From Isoetes taiwanensis (Eukaryota > Streptophyta > Lycopodiopsida > Isoetales > Isoetaceae), in contig JAJEKV010000035.1 of the NCBI GenBank assembly GCA_021234155.1, positions 4,604,224 through 4,668,223 of the forward strand: 64,000 nt of DNA. Reading direction: 5' to 3'. Made by a program: the position numbers and the translations under genes. How positions within the stretch are numbered: the first letter of the stretch is position 1; every line of letters starts with the position of its first letter. Of this stretch, positions 20,885 through 32,180 are shown one piece after another. Below the pieces are notes generated by a model that was not told the DNA's origin, did not search any database, and was given only the letters and a program-made list of their open reading frames with translations.

Positions 20885-21835
20885 GAAATAGGATAAAAGT
20901 GATGTGATGTGATGTGTGGTGTCGTGATGGTGTGGTGTGGTGTGGTGTCGTGATAGTGTGGTGTGGTGTGGTGTGGTGTGGGTTGCGTTATGTCCATGGT
21001 GTCATGTGGGTGTGTGCATGTTAATGTATGATCTGGAGAATCTCCCCCCTCACCCCACCACACCCCATCTATCCCACCACCATAGACTACCACCACATCT
21101 TTAAGACCACCACCACACCACCACCACATGCACACACATCCCACCACATCCCACGCCACACCCCTCCACCACCACCACCACACTCCACCACCACCACATC
21201 ACACCACAATCCACAACACCACACCACACCACCACCACCACTACCCCCCACCACACCCACCACCACCACACTCCACCACACACCACCACCACCACCACAC
21301 CCCACCACCACCACACCACATCATAGCACCACACACCACTACACACACCACCACCACCACCCCCACCACCACACACACACACCACTCCACCACACTCCAC
21401 CACCACCACGCCCCACCACCACACCACACACCACTCCACCACACTCCACCACCACCCCCCCACCACACCCCCCCCACCACCACCACACACCACTCCACCA
21501 CCCCCCCCACCACGCCCCACCACCACCACACCACACACCACTCCACCACACCCACCACCACCCCCACCACCACCCCCACCACCACCACACACCACTCCAC
21601 CACCCCCCACCACCACAATCCACCACCACCACCCCCCACCACCACACTCCACCACCACCACACTCCACCATTTGGTGTATGGTGTGTGGTGAATGGTATG
21701 GTGTGTGGTGGGGTGTGGTGTGGTGTGTGGTAATGTACACAGCACTAAGGTGCTCGTTCTGGTGAATATGATGAGTGTGGGGCATGGTATGGTGCATGGT
21801 TTGGTGTGGTATACACATCCTAACAGTTTAGTGTT
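20885..21835 (+). repeat. CCA/TGG satellite array, left copy
   Basis: TG-rich GTGGTGT repeats (about 20900-21015), then 620 bp of CCACCACCA/CCACACCA repeats (about 21050-21670), then TG-rich sequence again to about 21810. It lies in the intron between transposase exons ending at 19795 and starting at 21848. The long Pro/His/Thr or Gly/Val/Trp translations of this array are meaningless. A mirror-image array lies at 35770-36470. Confidence 0.95.
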
Positions 21836-22981
21836 CATTTCATGCAGATGCTATTGTTCAAGAGGTTTCTGGACCAACATCCAGAAATTAAGATTCGTCT
21901 TCGAGCTTTTGAGAAGCTAAAACCCTGGTTTGTTGTGAAATTGAAGGACTTCAATAGTTGCTGTTGCATTCAGCACGTGAGGATGCAAATGCTAGTGGAT
22001 GGACTCAATGGGATGAGAACCAAACATCCGAAGAATTGCACTTGCACCTGCGATGTTTGTAGATCACATGAACTTGGTCAATGCAGGGGCACACCAAAGA
22101 TAAAATTGCAAGTCTGAGGAAGCTTGTGGAGATCTATATTGTGTCCAAAGAGTGAATTAGATGAGTTTCACAAGAAGGCGTGCATCCTTGGAAATTGTGA
22201 GTTGTATGGAATCAAGAAGTTTCAGACCTGTCCCATGGAAGGAAGTGGCAGTAGGAAAGTGAAATGGGAGTACATTGACTATGAAAAAAGACAATGTCTC
22301 GAAGTTCGGTAGGAGACCCGACTCATCAAGACAATGAGACGAACCCAAGGAGCTTCGGATAAACCGAAAGAGCGTCTAAAAATCTTTCCAACGCATAATT
22401 TCAAACCAATGGCGGGCAAAACAGGTTTAAAGAAGCTTCGAGAATCTCCCAGCCAGATGCATGTCTCTCGGTAGTGGATTTTGCGAGAGAACTATACATT
22501 CAAGGAACAAGAGGAGGTGCACGACGATCTTGGCGGTGGGTCAATAACCGATTACCATTTTGGTTCAAATAACATATCGGTATGACTTCGGGGCGGATGA
22601 GATTATCAAGGAAACACATTACTATGTATCGGATGATAGGGAACACGATACTTTGTTCGGTGCAACACCGCTTCATGAAGCACCACAAATATCTGGGAGC
22701 GCGAAAGGAAGGGTTCCAAAGAGACATTATGTGTTTTCGGATGGTGCAAAGATCTCAATTCAAGGCTTCTAGACCATTTTACAAGAAGGGCGCAAGATCA
22801 ACCGTCGGCTATGATCTTTGCGAAGAAAGACGCCTTTAGGCATAGTATTCACAACACGATGCGTGCAATCGGACTTCACATGCCACCAACTAAACGTCAA
22901 AACAGATCAGTATATAGGCTAGATCCTTTAGATGAGGAGAGAATTTTCTGAAATTTGCCGAAGTTCTTTACGATGATGATG

Positions 22982-23345
22982 AAATGTAAAACCATTCTCA
23001 GTAGTTTTCAGAACTCATGTGAAGTTTTGTGCTTCAAATTGTGAAAATGAGTTTGTCTTGATTTCTTTTGAAGATTTGAATTCTTAAAAACACTTGATTC
23101 CTTTGTTTGTGAGATGAATTGAATATGAATTTTCATTGAAATGAATCGAGGTTACAATAACAATTATGTACATAAGAAAGATATACAGTGATTTAAGTAC
23201 GAGGTGACTCATGCACCTACATACTTCCCAATACATATGTTCCTCTCAGTTCCAGCTTTTGTTGCTTCTAATCTTAAAACTTCAAGCATGAACACTCTAA
23301 CATCAACTAGATCCCAGGTGCAGTAAATGTCCACAAGCTCAGAAG
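22982..23345. other. Convergent intergenic region
   Basis: About 360 bp of AT-rich sequence between the 3' end of the plus-strand transposase and the 3' end of the minus-strand ULP1-like frame. No features seen beyond likely shared 3' regions. Confidence 0.5.
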
Positions 23346-24180
23346 TTAACCACACTTTGTCAATAACGAGTTTGGTTTGTCTGCTTTACATTTAAGTTGA
23401 CTTACTAGATCGGGCAACAATATATTCACTCCTTTTAAGTACCCCCTCACAAATTTGTGCATAAACGAACATACGGCAGGGCCACATGAATGACCATCGG
23501 TTTGAAGAGGCGTTCTGGAAATTTTCACAACATCTGAGGTTGTAAAGCTGAAATTATTGTGTCCAAGCAATTCCGTGAACACTCGCACTCAAAGTTTGTT
23601 GTCATTGTGCCACAACAAAGAAAATGCAATGAGCAAGCATTAACCTCTCAATATGTTCCTTACGCCATGCAAGCCCGAAGCTATCAAAGTGATATATCCC
23701 CGGTTTATATCTCTATCACGAGACACGCTGCGGCTTTACAATCGAAAACAGTCCGGATGTCCATCACAAGCGGGCAAAAACATGTAATCGGCACTTATCC
23801 GTTCACATGTTTCCTTATTGTTTTGTAACTATTTGTGTCCTTGGACAATGTCGAAAGTGAAAAAGAGGGTCAAAGAAATGAAAGGGATGGCTCATTCCTT
23901 GGAGAATCAAGTAGTATTCCATGTATCTCGCAAACATATGCATATCATCCGGCACAATCCTCGATGATCACAAATCGATGAAAGTATCACCTTGAGAAGA
24001 GGAGGATCAATTGATCATTGAACCAATCTGCATCGCCTTCCAAAATTTTGATGTCGGTGGAGCTAATCATGACAGATTTCAGTTCCACTCGGACCACTTC
24101 CGGATGTGTATTTGGCTTTAGATAGTCGGGACCGCCGAAGCTCTATCATCTCTAGTTCTAAACAAACACGAGAACATTTG
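23346..24180 (-). pseudogene. ULP1-like (C48) cysteine protease remnant
   Basis: The best conserved block, 23346-23588, reads FSFTTSDVVKISRTPLQTDGHSCGPAVCSFMH. It contains the Gln (oxyanion hole) and the catalytic Cys of the ULP1 family in Q-TDGHSCG-xxVC. Upstream on the same strand at about 23660-23700 another frame gives IYHFDSFGLH, matching the YhxDS strand with the catalytic Asp. The His-containing HW strand is not clear. C48 proteases remove SUMO-like proteins. Related domains are often carried by MULE, CACTA and KDZ-type plant and fungal transposons, so transposon cargo is expected. It lies downstream of, and in line with, the FCP1-like region, so both may come from one minus-strand gene convergent with the transposase. 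Confidence 0.65.
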
Positions 24181-24269
24181 CTCACAATCCATTCAAATAT
24201 GTTAAATTGAAAAAGTACAACACATATCATAGAAATTCTTTTTTACTTATATTGACTTTCAAAGAGTTT

Positions 24270-25310
24270 TACAAGATTCATTTATGAAAATACTTGTCGA
24301 GCATTTTCATGCAGTTCTTGCGACTCTTGAGAATCCCACATGTTCCACATTTGATGTTCCTTCACATAAGCGGCACACTTTCGCAGCCGTAAGTCCCTCC
24401 ACCATGGTTTGAGTTGCTCCAAAAGGAAATTGGAATCCAACCCGTCGGGAAAAACTATTTGGACATATCATTGTGTTCTACCGGTTGGCGTAACCCTTAT
24501 ATCTCATTGTCATCTATCAACAATGTGTTTGTCACCTGGTATCTCCAAAATTTCTGGTACACTTTGGACAGATCCTTGAGGAAAATTGGCTTATTAACCA
24601 CTTTTAATTTTGTGTTGGTGCGCTCATCCCGATTCCAAATAAAAAAAAAATCGCCCTTATATTCCTGCGGCAACTTTCTCGCCAACAAGTCAACATTACT
24701 CTTAGCCATCTTTGGACCACAATGCAATCTCAAATTTTGAAAAACACCATTCTAAGAACTCCTGAAATCCGGGCACGAAACCGCGAACTTTTGATGGTTC
24801 AATTTACGATGGTCACTTACAAACTCGACCGTGCGGGGATCCTCTCTTTCAAGTCATAAAACTTGCCTAAAACCCCATTAAAATCCGAGAACAAGGAGAA
24901 TTTCAGTTAACCTCTTGGTTTTGTTGGTTGAGGTTGTATTGGACTCGTTGAGCGATCAGATCTTGTCCGGGATCCGGGGGTTTCTTTGTCAACTTCATCA
25001 CCGCATCCGCATTTGGCTCATATTCAAGACCAAAACTTTTTTCGGTGAAGGACCCGTCTGCATTTAATGAATCTCAAGGGAATTAATTTTCCCCCCTAAA
25101 TCAGATGCACTAGGAATCTCTTCGTCATGGCTTCCAGTTGCAGTAGCATTTATCTCTGCAACATAATTGAAATGAGGAAGACCACAGAAAAATACAAAAA
25201 AATAAATCATGTATGTGGCATCAGTACTTACTTGATACGACTGCATTCAGTTGACTATCCAAATTTTGTTTTGGACTCTCCACGCCGTCAACAGCTGGGT
25301 GTAAATATGG
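24270..25310 (-). pseudogene. FCP1/NIF-like phosphatase-domain gene, copy 1
   Basis: Minus strand, in order: a 5' exon reading HPAVDGVESPKQN that ends at a GTAAGT donor (25239-25234). Its acceptor TTGCAG precedes INATATGSHDEEIPSASDLGG; then GSFTEKSFGLEYEPNADAV. The domain starts with the degraded SDFNGVLGKFYDL (the family's LDLNGxL box, about 24880), followed by PGFQEFLEWCFSKFEIALWS (about 24780-24720). After a frame change come FFFIWNRDERTNTKL, KPIFLKDLSKVYQKF and NTLLIDDNE (24640-24500). A C-terminal FLLEQLKPWWRDLRL and YVKEHQMW complete it. This is the order of plant FCP1-homology (NLI-interacting factor) HAD-type phosphatases, here with LDLNG instead of the catalytic DxDGT. Several lesions make it a pseudogene. 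A second copy lies at 31400-32180. Confidence 0.68.
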
Positions 25311-25326
25311 TAATGCTACCCAAAAA
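25292..25326 (+). repeat. Left inverted repeat of inner element
   Basis: CAGCTGGGTGTAAATATGG and the following TAATGCTACCCAAAAA match, in reverse complement, 34466-34502. They enclose 9.2 kb containing transposase copy 2, FCP1-like copy 2 and other frames. Because the similarity runs outward into CAGCTGG on both sides, exact ends and a target duplication cannot be fixed. Confidence 0.6.
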
Positions 25327-25878
25327 GCACTGTCCGGTCCCACAAGTCTTTGTAAGTGCTTTAGGTGCTTTACCCTCGAGTGCTTTTTCGCTCAACGACA
25401 TCGCTTGATGATTACTCCGTAAATAGAACGGATCATCCCGCGGGAGGTAGGGATCGATGACATGGATGATCCCGCCAATTGGGAGATGAATTTTCATGTT
25501 TGGCGGGATTTCTAGATGGCCGGATTCTTGGAGGGAAATTCTTGGTTGTCATTCTTTCAAGATTTCCTCAGAATCGAGATTTTCCCTCGGCTGTCTTCAA
25601 TTCCAATCCACTTCAATCTTTGATCTGCTTCTCATGGCTGATAATTCACTTGCAATTCTCAATCCTAATGCCAATCCCAATTCTAATTCGAGAGCATTGC
25701 TGATCGTGAAAGGAGAATTTATCCGATTTTGAAGCCAAGAGGAAGAAAGAATCCGTAAAGAGATTGAAACTAAAGGAAAAAGAAAACATTGCACCAAATG
25801 AGAAGAAGAGAAAACATTTTCTCGATAGAAGGTTGCAAGAGTCGCCAAAAGAGCTAACTCGACTCTTTTAATCACATT
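25327..25878. other. 5' region of the inner unit
   Basis: Contains the motif AAGTGCTTTAGGTGCT at about 25353 and decayed sequence. The stretch 25735-25878 may be the first exon of transposase copy 2 (KKR/KEKEN-like basic frames). No clear promoter can be assigned. Confidence 0.4.
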
Positions 25879-28800
25879 GTGAGGAATGTTTCGGAGGATT
25901 TAGACAAAGGGAGAATTCTTCAAAGACTTTTGAAGAAAAATACACATTTACCATTGCAAGGAGAATTACCGATCCCAAGAACCCGGGCTGTAATGCATAC
26001 CATGATTTCCAATGTCCGAGAGACAACGCAGCCCAAAAATGCAAAGAAAAAACTGATATTTTGCAAGCAAGAAAGAGCACTCTACAAATGGCAGCCTGTT
26101 TCGGCCCGTGGATCAATCAATCTGCAATTTCAAGGGTTCTATCTATTCCACGAAAAACCTGCTGCCATGGCATTTAGAAGACGCAATTTTTTGCGTAATC
26201 AAGTCGGCCCCGGTCAATGTTTGGAAGGAAGAGAAGAAAAGATGCCTTCACAAATGAAGAAATAGCCACAAATCGGGAAGTATTGGGATGAAAATACCGT
26301 GAGTATCACCTTATAAGAAGCATGTGAGGAAGCATTTGAATGATAAAGGTGAGAAAATTGATCATCCTATTCATCCGCTAGAGATGACACAGTATAGTTT
26401 CGACCATACATTTTGAATGCTTTCTTTCTTTCTTTTGTTTAGAAAGTAACTAAATTTTTTCATTGTGCGTGTTCAACTATATCTTGGTTTCAAGAAGGAA
26501 CATCCAGATATGAAGATGTCCCAAAGAAGCTTTCGAGAAACCGGGCCAAGCTACATTAGAAAATTAAAAGAAAGAGAGACCTCGTTGTCGCCAATACCAT
26601 TTGCATTTAGAATTTGTAAGGCAAAGCCATCAATAATATGAGGACAGATCCTCATGGTGTTCACAAGGGATGTAAATGTAAGTGCAAAGTTTGTGGCCCA
26701 GTCGATCTCAGATGGCCAAGGAGAACACCATTAAATCAACTAGTGATTATTGGAGAATGGTGGTGTGCCAAAAGGATGAGAGTGAAGATTGGCATAAGCA
26801 CGCAGTGTTTGATGCGCACTTGTACAAAGTGTGGGTTAAAGAAGTAAGTATGGTTTCCTTTTGCTTGTACATTACTTTTAAGTAGTATCTAATCTAAACC
26901 TCGCTTTCCCTATCGATAGTCTTGCTCATCTTTTCCTCAACAGAGTTATCTTGTCCAGGTTGTATGTGAGTGTCCCTCGCTGATAGGAATGCTCACCTTC
27001 ACTCAAACACAGAAAAGATTGAGTGTTCATGCCCTGCAGATTTATGTTCTCCGAAATTTCAAAGTCCGCTACCTTGAAATAACTAAGTCTCAGAACTAAA
27101 TCACATTGTGCCTTGCTTTTATTTGAAGCACTAAGGTTTGCGTGTATTCTACGAGTTGTCGAGTCTAATCTAGGTGATAGAATTCCAAAATTATCCTATT
27201 AGAGTGATGTGCAAAATCTTGATTCTCGCCAGGGACATTGACCAATTCTTGACCCTTGGCCAAGGATCATTTTCAACAAGCTCGATGCAAGACTTCAGTC
27301 GCATCGAATCCACATATTCTCAGCCCCTTTGAGTTCATGCCAAGATTAAAATCATTTGCAAAACCATTAGGTTCTGGGCTGTAAGGAGTCTTAGAGTCTA
27401 GACTGTTTTCTCTTGAATTGGGAAAGTTATCAGAATCGATACATCCGCCATTATTGTTTTTGTATTGCAGGTTGCCAACATGTCCTAAAGAGAGGAACAA
27501 GCAAAAGTCTATCAATGTCCAATGGAAAGTATTTGAAAAGGTACTAACTATCAAATTCAAGCATATTACTTTTTTAGGAGTTGAGCTAATCATTTGACAT
27601 TGAACCGACAAAGAAGAAGTCCAAAGAAAGAATACTTGCCAAGCTATCTAAGAAACCCCAGCAAAGGTTACTAGATTGGCCTACAAGACGGGCAAGGCTT
27701 TTGAATTTAATGAGCATGCAAAAAGACTATGAAATCTTTTGTTCCACATAATTATAAAGCTCATTGGCAAGCTAAGGAATTCAAGAAATGCTTGGCAACC
27801 ATACCGTGATGATACTATTGTTTCGGCATAGACTTTGCGTAAAATTACGGATTTAAGATCCAACAGAAGCTCAATCCTGCCATTGGCATACCGATCAGTG
27901 TCAATTCTAGTGCATATTACTTACAGGAGGATGAAGAAAGAAGAAGAAGAAGAAAGAAGGAAGAGAGAGGAAGAGAGCTTGAACAAGAAGAACAAGGACT
28001 CCTACCAAGGAGAAGAGAAAAACAAACTCTCAAAGGTATTGTGAAGGAGACTCATTTCTATATTAGTGATGACAAAACACATGACACAGAATTTGTCCAA
28101 CATTGTCTACAAATGCATGCTGATTGGTTGCAAAGTATTGGAGTTGAATATAAGAAACATGTATTTTGGAGTGATGGTTGTTCTTCACAGTTCAAGTCTT
28201 CAAGACCATTCCATTTTCTTGGTAGATTTTATGGGAGAAAGGGTAAGGATCTCCTATGGAATTTTTTTGCTAGCTCACATGGCAAAGGTGAGCATGATGG
28301 TGCTGGTGCAGTTATAAAGAGGGTACTAACTCAAGAGCAAATGAAGTACAATGGATGCAAACTGCAGTGTGCACATGAGGTTGTTAATTTTCTCCAATTG
28401 TACTTTCAAAATCATCCATCTGATAATGATATCAAAAGGTATTATTCCTTTTTTTTTGTTGTTTTTAGACAGTGCTGAATTCTGCTGCCCAGCACTTAAA
28501 GCACTTACAGCACTTGATGTTACAGGTTATTCTGGGAGGTGGAGTCTTCAAACATTGACAGATCTGAAAGAATTGAATGCCATACCTTGAAGGGAACAAC
28601 AAAGATTCACTGCATCAGGCCATGTGACAAGGAAAACTCTTTGAAGGTAGCTTATAGACCATTGTCATGCTTTTGCAACTATTGCATTCAATTCAAGTGG
28701 GATAAATGTGTGTATATGAGTCGAATTGGTGATTGGGAGAACAGTGAGTTGAGGTTAAAGGAACCTAGGAATACAGGTGACAACATTGAAAATGAAGAAG

Positions 28801-29215
28801 AGGCCGAGTTTGATATTGAGGAAGAAGAAGAGGATGAAGATGATGTAATGAGTTCCATGATAGAAGTGGGGGATAATTTTGCTGTAAATGCTGAAGAAGG
28901 TAATGAAGAAGGGGTAGATTTTTTATGTGCTTAGGTGCACCAAGCAAAAAGAATACTTTGCTAGAAAATTATAAGGATGGATGGGGGAATGTGTTTGGGG
29001 TAGAAGAAGTTATTGTCTCGGGACTTTATTACAAACAAATTCCAGGTAGTCTAAATTTTGAGCTGATGGAGGACAAACCTGAGGCTAGTGTTTATAGCCA
29101 TCTTGTAAGACTGTCAAAGTTTGACATGTATCTGGATGAAGATGACTCTAACATGTATACCATGGATGAAGACACTTGCCAACAAATCATGAGTAGTATT
29201 CCAACTACCTCATAG
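25879..29215 (+). pseudogene. DDE transposase, copy 2 (inner unit), better preserved
   Basis: Blocks in order: basic N-terminus; HVRKHLNDKGEKIDHPIHPLEMTQ split by frame (about 26320-26392); GFKKEHPDMKMSQRSF (26490-26530); QYHLHLEFVRQ and CKCKCKVCGP (26610-26700); CLMRTCTKCGL (about 26810); LPTCPKERNKQ..VQWKVFEK (27470-27540). The catalytic region starts SFVPHNYKAHWQAKEFKKCL (about 27740), then a DFAENYGF-like strand (about 27830). Next, 28041-28478 is open: IVKETHFYISDDKTHDTEF, HVFWSDGCSSQFKSSRPF, NFFASSHGKGEHDGAGAVIK. The end carries YRPLSCFCNYCIQFKWDKC (Cys cluster) and an acidic tail, and in a shifted frame VSGLYYKQIPGSLNFEL..SHLVRLSKF to 29215. DFAENY, SDGxxxQFK and GKGEHDG supply the probable acidic triad. 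The motif set is widespread in plant and animal elements; superfamily assignment (Sola-like) is tentative. Confidence 0.75.
27220..27425. repeat. ~205-bp dispersed direct repeat (also 30885-31088)
   Basis: CGCCAGGGACATTGACCAA, CCAAGATTAAAATCATTTGC and TTCTTGAATTGGGAAAG occur in the same order and orientation at 27230-27425 and 30890-31088. One copy lies in a transposase intron, the other beyond the 3' end. A minus-strand frame, DFNLGMNSKGLRICGFDAT, crosses the first copy, so both may be fragments of one exon. Confidence 0.7.
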
Positions 29216-29600
29216 AAGGTAATGGATGAAGTATAATGGATGCAAACTGCAGGATCACAAGGTATTTTCCCCTTTTTTTAGTTGTTTTTAGGCATGTTCT
29301 GATAAGTGCTGCCACAAAGACTTAAAGCACTTTACAAAGACTTATCGTTACGTGTTTTTCTCGGGAGGTTTTTCTCGCCCGCAGATCATGAGTAGCCTTC
29401 CAACTACCTCATAGAAGGTAATGGATGAAGTGTAATGGATGCAAACTGCAGGATCAAAAGGTATTTTCCCTTTTTTTAGTTGTCTTTAGCATGTTCTGAA
29501 TTCTGCTGCCACAGCACTTAAAGCACTTAAAGCACTTACAGCACTTACTGTTACAGGCTTTTCTGGGAGGTAGAGTCTTCAAAATTTGACTCAGACCGAG
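28342..29600 (+). repeat. Threefold reiterated transposase 3' exon/intron segment
   Basis: GAAGTACAATGGATGCAAACTG lies inside the transposase ORF at 28342. Closely similar copies at 29228 and 29428 are followed directly by a GTATTTTCCC...TTTTTTTAGTTGT...TTTAG intron-like stretch that in the first copy lies about 60 bp further on. All three continue into TTCTGCTGCC(A)CAGCACTTAAAGCACTT. The last two are truncated tandem copies about 190-200 bp long. Confidence 0.75.
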
Positions 29601-29601
29601 G

Positions 29602-29856
29602 TTAATTCCCAATTCGATGTTTGGGAGGTTGGTGAAGGGATTGGAGGAGATTTGAACAAGAATTGTTGGCGAAGTTGACAGAATTCTTCAAGGCTGAGAG
29701 AATTCTCTGTTTCAATTGCCCTTTGTTGTTTTCTCCCCGCCCATTCGCCAGCCTTAATGGCAAATTCTTTAAACCCGAAAATGCATTCGTAATTCTTTTT
29801 AACCTAGAAGCCGCCATCTCCGCCTTTGATCTACCCGGTCTCTCCGCTTGATCCAT
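29602..29856 (-). CDS. Small basic ORF, unknown, doubtful
   Basis: 84 codons beginning MDQAERPGRSKAEMAASRLKR on the minus strand, rich in Lys/Arg/Leu. It faces away from the plus-strand ORF whose ATG is at 29882, leaving a 25-bp gap, so the two would share a bidirectional start region. No family recognised. The plus-strand reading of the same bases is also open, so it may be a shadow. Confidence 0.2.
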   Translation of the reverse strand: MDQAERPGRSKAEMAASRLKRITNAFSGLKNLPLRLANGRGENNKGQLKQRILSALKNSVNFANNSCSNLLQSLHQPPKHRIGN

Positions 29857-29881
29857 CTCACAGTCGCTTTTGTCAAGAAAA

Positions 29882-30616
29882 ATGGCTTATTTCTCCTTTT
29901 ACCCTCCTCCTTGGGATAATTTAACCAAAGACCCGGCCCCATGGGTGTGTTGTCGCCTCGATGATCGAGGAGTTCGTGTACCACAGGGGTCCCCACGCAT
30001 CGAGGTATGTGATCAAGACAAATGCTACATTTGCTCGTGAATTGATTCCCTTAAAAGGCGCTGGGCCTCCCACCGCTAGGCTTTTCAAACAATACCTAGA
30101 AAGCTGCAAAAAACTTTGGACACAAAGTTGTGACTTTGTAGAGGCAAGGTTGCTTGCAATGCTCAAGAAATCTAGAAGTGGGTCGGTTTGCTAGTTCTTC
30201 GTGAACTAGTAAAGGCAAAGGAAAAAGACTTTTGAGAATCTTCTAGCGATATAGATCATGTCTTGAAGGAAAGTGATAAGAGCAGTGTACAATTTAAGGG
30301 GCCGAAGCAGCCGAGAAGGAGAAAAAAATGGGCGCTTGAATTTTGTCAAGCAACTTACCGGTTGGCGATCTTTGTACTACTTCATAGAAAGGAACAACCC
30401 TCTCATGACTTCGCCGCTTTGATCATTACAGAATGCTATTACTATCATAGAGGTCGGGCAGATGCTTATGGTAATTTGATTCTCGCTAAATATGGCAACC
30501 CGCAATCCCGAAAATACCTCATTGACATGTGTTGAATGGTGGAATCACCTGCCAGTGACTATAATCCACCCGATTTACGGGAAGACTTCAAGTACTTAGA
30601 CACCTACCAATTTTGA
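29882..30616 (+). pseudogene. Unknown frame with CxxC motif, inner unit cargo
   Basis: ATG at 29882 opens MAYFSFYPPPWDNLTKDP, reaching CDQDKCYICSR and a stop near 30037. A neighbouring frame continues with RELIPLKG, TARLFKQYLESCKKLWTQSC and DFVEARLLAMLKKSRS. A third (30263-30535) reads PRRRKKWALEFCQATYRLA, ITECYYYHRGRADAYGN and PQSRKYLIDMC. The continuity of protein-like sequence across frames suggests one decayed gene of about 240 residues. I do not recognise the family. CYIC could be half of a zinc site. Same strand as the transposase and downstream of it. Confidence 0.35.
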
Positions 30617-31399
30617 GTAGGCCATCCATCTTCATCCTTTTTGTAATTTTGTCTCCATTTTGTAATTTTGCAGGCTCGAAACTTTTTAAATTCGAGCTGC
30701 GGGGCTATTGTGTTATTAATGTGAAAAATTTCTTTTTTTTTCAATTATCTCAGCACCACAAAGATTTGATTACTATTCACATTTGTTCTTCAAAGATGGA
30801 TTACTTTTCAAATTAGTTCTACATATCTTGCTTTTTATTCAGAGTCCAAAAATTCCCAAAGACTAACATGTCCGCAAAAAATTGACTTCGCCAGGGACAT
30901 TGACCAAATTTTGACCTGGTCAAGTCATCAATATGAACAAGGTCCGATGCAATACTTCAGTCCAAATTCAATCCACATCTTCTCAACTCCTTTGAGTTCC
31001 CGCCAAGATTAAAATCATTTGCAAAAGGTTTGGGTTGTGGTCAAAGGAGTCTTATAGTCTAAACTATTTTTTCTTGAATTGGGAAAGCATAACATCTCAG
31101 ACAGCTTAACTTTGCAATTTCAAGAAAATACATAATGAGAACACATAATGAAAGAGAATGAAGATATATTATATTGCAAGATGGTACAAAATTCTGGTGT
31201 AGTTACAAAATGGAGGCAAATCTGCACTCTCATAGTATCTCAGACAAAATGGAGGCAAATCTGCACTCACATAGTTACATGCCTCTGTAACAAAATTGAG
31301 GCAATTTACAAAGTTTATACCAGATCGGAATCTAAAAACTTCGTAGATGAACCAACCGACCAAGACCAAGACATTTCGATGTGCATCAACTAACCATCA
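30617..31399. other. No gene recognised
   Basis: AT-rich. It includes the second copy of the 205-bp direct repeat (30885-31088) and two near-identical copies of AAATGGAGGCAAATCTGCACTC at about 31208 and 31248 (offset 40 bp). No supported coding frame. Confidence 0.5.
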
Positions 31400-32180
31400 A
31401 TCGCCCTTGCAAGTATGCTTTGACCAAAGAGCTTCTTATCCGCCCAATGTCCTGCTTGAATAATTCTTCAAGAACACCCGTGGAAATCCTTGTATAACAT
31501 TCTCGCTCTAGTGTTATTCTTGAAGACAAACTAAAGTATCTTCAAAGATGTGACACCCGCCTAAGTATTGGAAGCAAATAAACATCCGTAATTTTGTCGG
31601 TTGGTCGACAGTGAAAGTAGGCACCATGATGGAAGTAAATGGTGGGGACAAAAATGTCTTGTAAACCTCATCATCCGCAATAATTACATTTCTGCCATAC
31701 TCAGGGAAAGCTGCATATACCTTATGGAGTGGCTTCATAAAAATAGGATTAGAAGACTCCAAAGGATACTTGAAAGGTTTTTTTCATCACAGAAACTCTG
31801 GTCCCAAATGAATATGAATTTGTCTTTCTTAGCAGGACATAGGACATCAAGCACCTCATGAACATTAAATCTGTTCATAGAGGACCAAATGGCTAAGTCA
31901 TACCAAGAAGATGCTTCCCCGCAAGAAAGCATGTACTCCTACCAATACAACTACTTTGTTAGTTGTTGATGATTTTAATAATTGAGGGTTTATCTTTTTA
32001 AGATCATCCCTCAATTGATTGCTTCTTCTAAAGGTCTTCACGAGAACACCATTAAGATCTAGAATCAGCAATCTCTTTTGCTTAATAACAATTGGCAGTG
32101 CAGTGGAACTTGAAGCTACATTTACACTTTGTACTTCAGTGGACCTAACATTCACAACATTAATCAAGTGAATACACACC
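31400..32180 (-). pseudogene. FCP1/NIF-like phosphatase-domain gene, copy 2
   Basis: Minus strand, in order across three overlapping frames: KQKRLLILDLNGVLVKTFRR (about 32090-32030), NKVVVLVGVHAFLRG, then SSWYDLAIWSSMNRFNVHEV and LDVLCPAKKDKFIFIWDQSFC (31910-31800), then KPLHKVYAAFPEYGRNVIIADDE and FLSPPFTSIMVPTFTVDQ (31740-31600). These are the LDLNGxLV box, the WSS (T/S motif II) strand, FxWDQ, KPLxKVW and the acidic xxDD box of plant FCP1-homology proteins. The first Asp of the DxDGT catalytic motif is present (LDLNG) but the second is Asn, as in copy 1, which suggests a catalytically altered subfamily rather than two independent decays. At least two frameshifts. Upstream (32738-32490) lies a Lys/Arg-rich then acidic linker frame that may belong to it. 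Confidence 0.72.

Larger units (their letters stand above)
19052..22981 (+). pseudogene. DDE transposase, copy 1 (outer unit), multi-exon, broken
   Basis: An N-terminal basic frame begins at 19052 (MDVNEVICTQTG, then KKKKEK). A second block (19413-19795) reads QRDLGKVLGVHPRNLQKAKK, then WIENTRVSPNTKDVRTRR and EEHAAHYLEESQ, where a GT donor lies at 19796. The matching acceptor is CATGCAG at 21841-21847; exon 21848 onward reads MLLFKRFLDQHPEIK, LKPWFVVKL and CCCIQHVRMQML, followed by CTCTCDVC. Later frames give GNCELYG..TCPMEG..VKWEYIDY (22170-22310), ITYRYDF..IIKETHYYVSDD (22560-22640) and FSDGAKISIQ / SQFKASRPF (22735-22780), the second-D motif. Stops and frame changes are frequent and the SHGKG block is lost. 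The roughly 2-kb intron holds the CCA array and an antisense ORF. Its product would have cut and pasted the element. Confidence 0.7.

Noticed and set aside
21028-21838. Long Pro/His/Thr and Gly/Val/Trp open reading frames in both directions
   Set aside because: They are translations of CCA/TGG repeats, open in nearly all frames because the repeat contains no stop codon.
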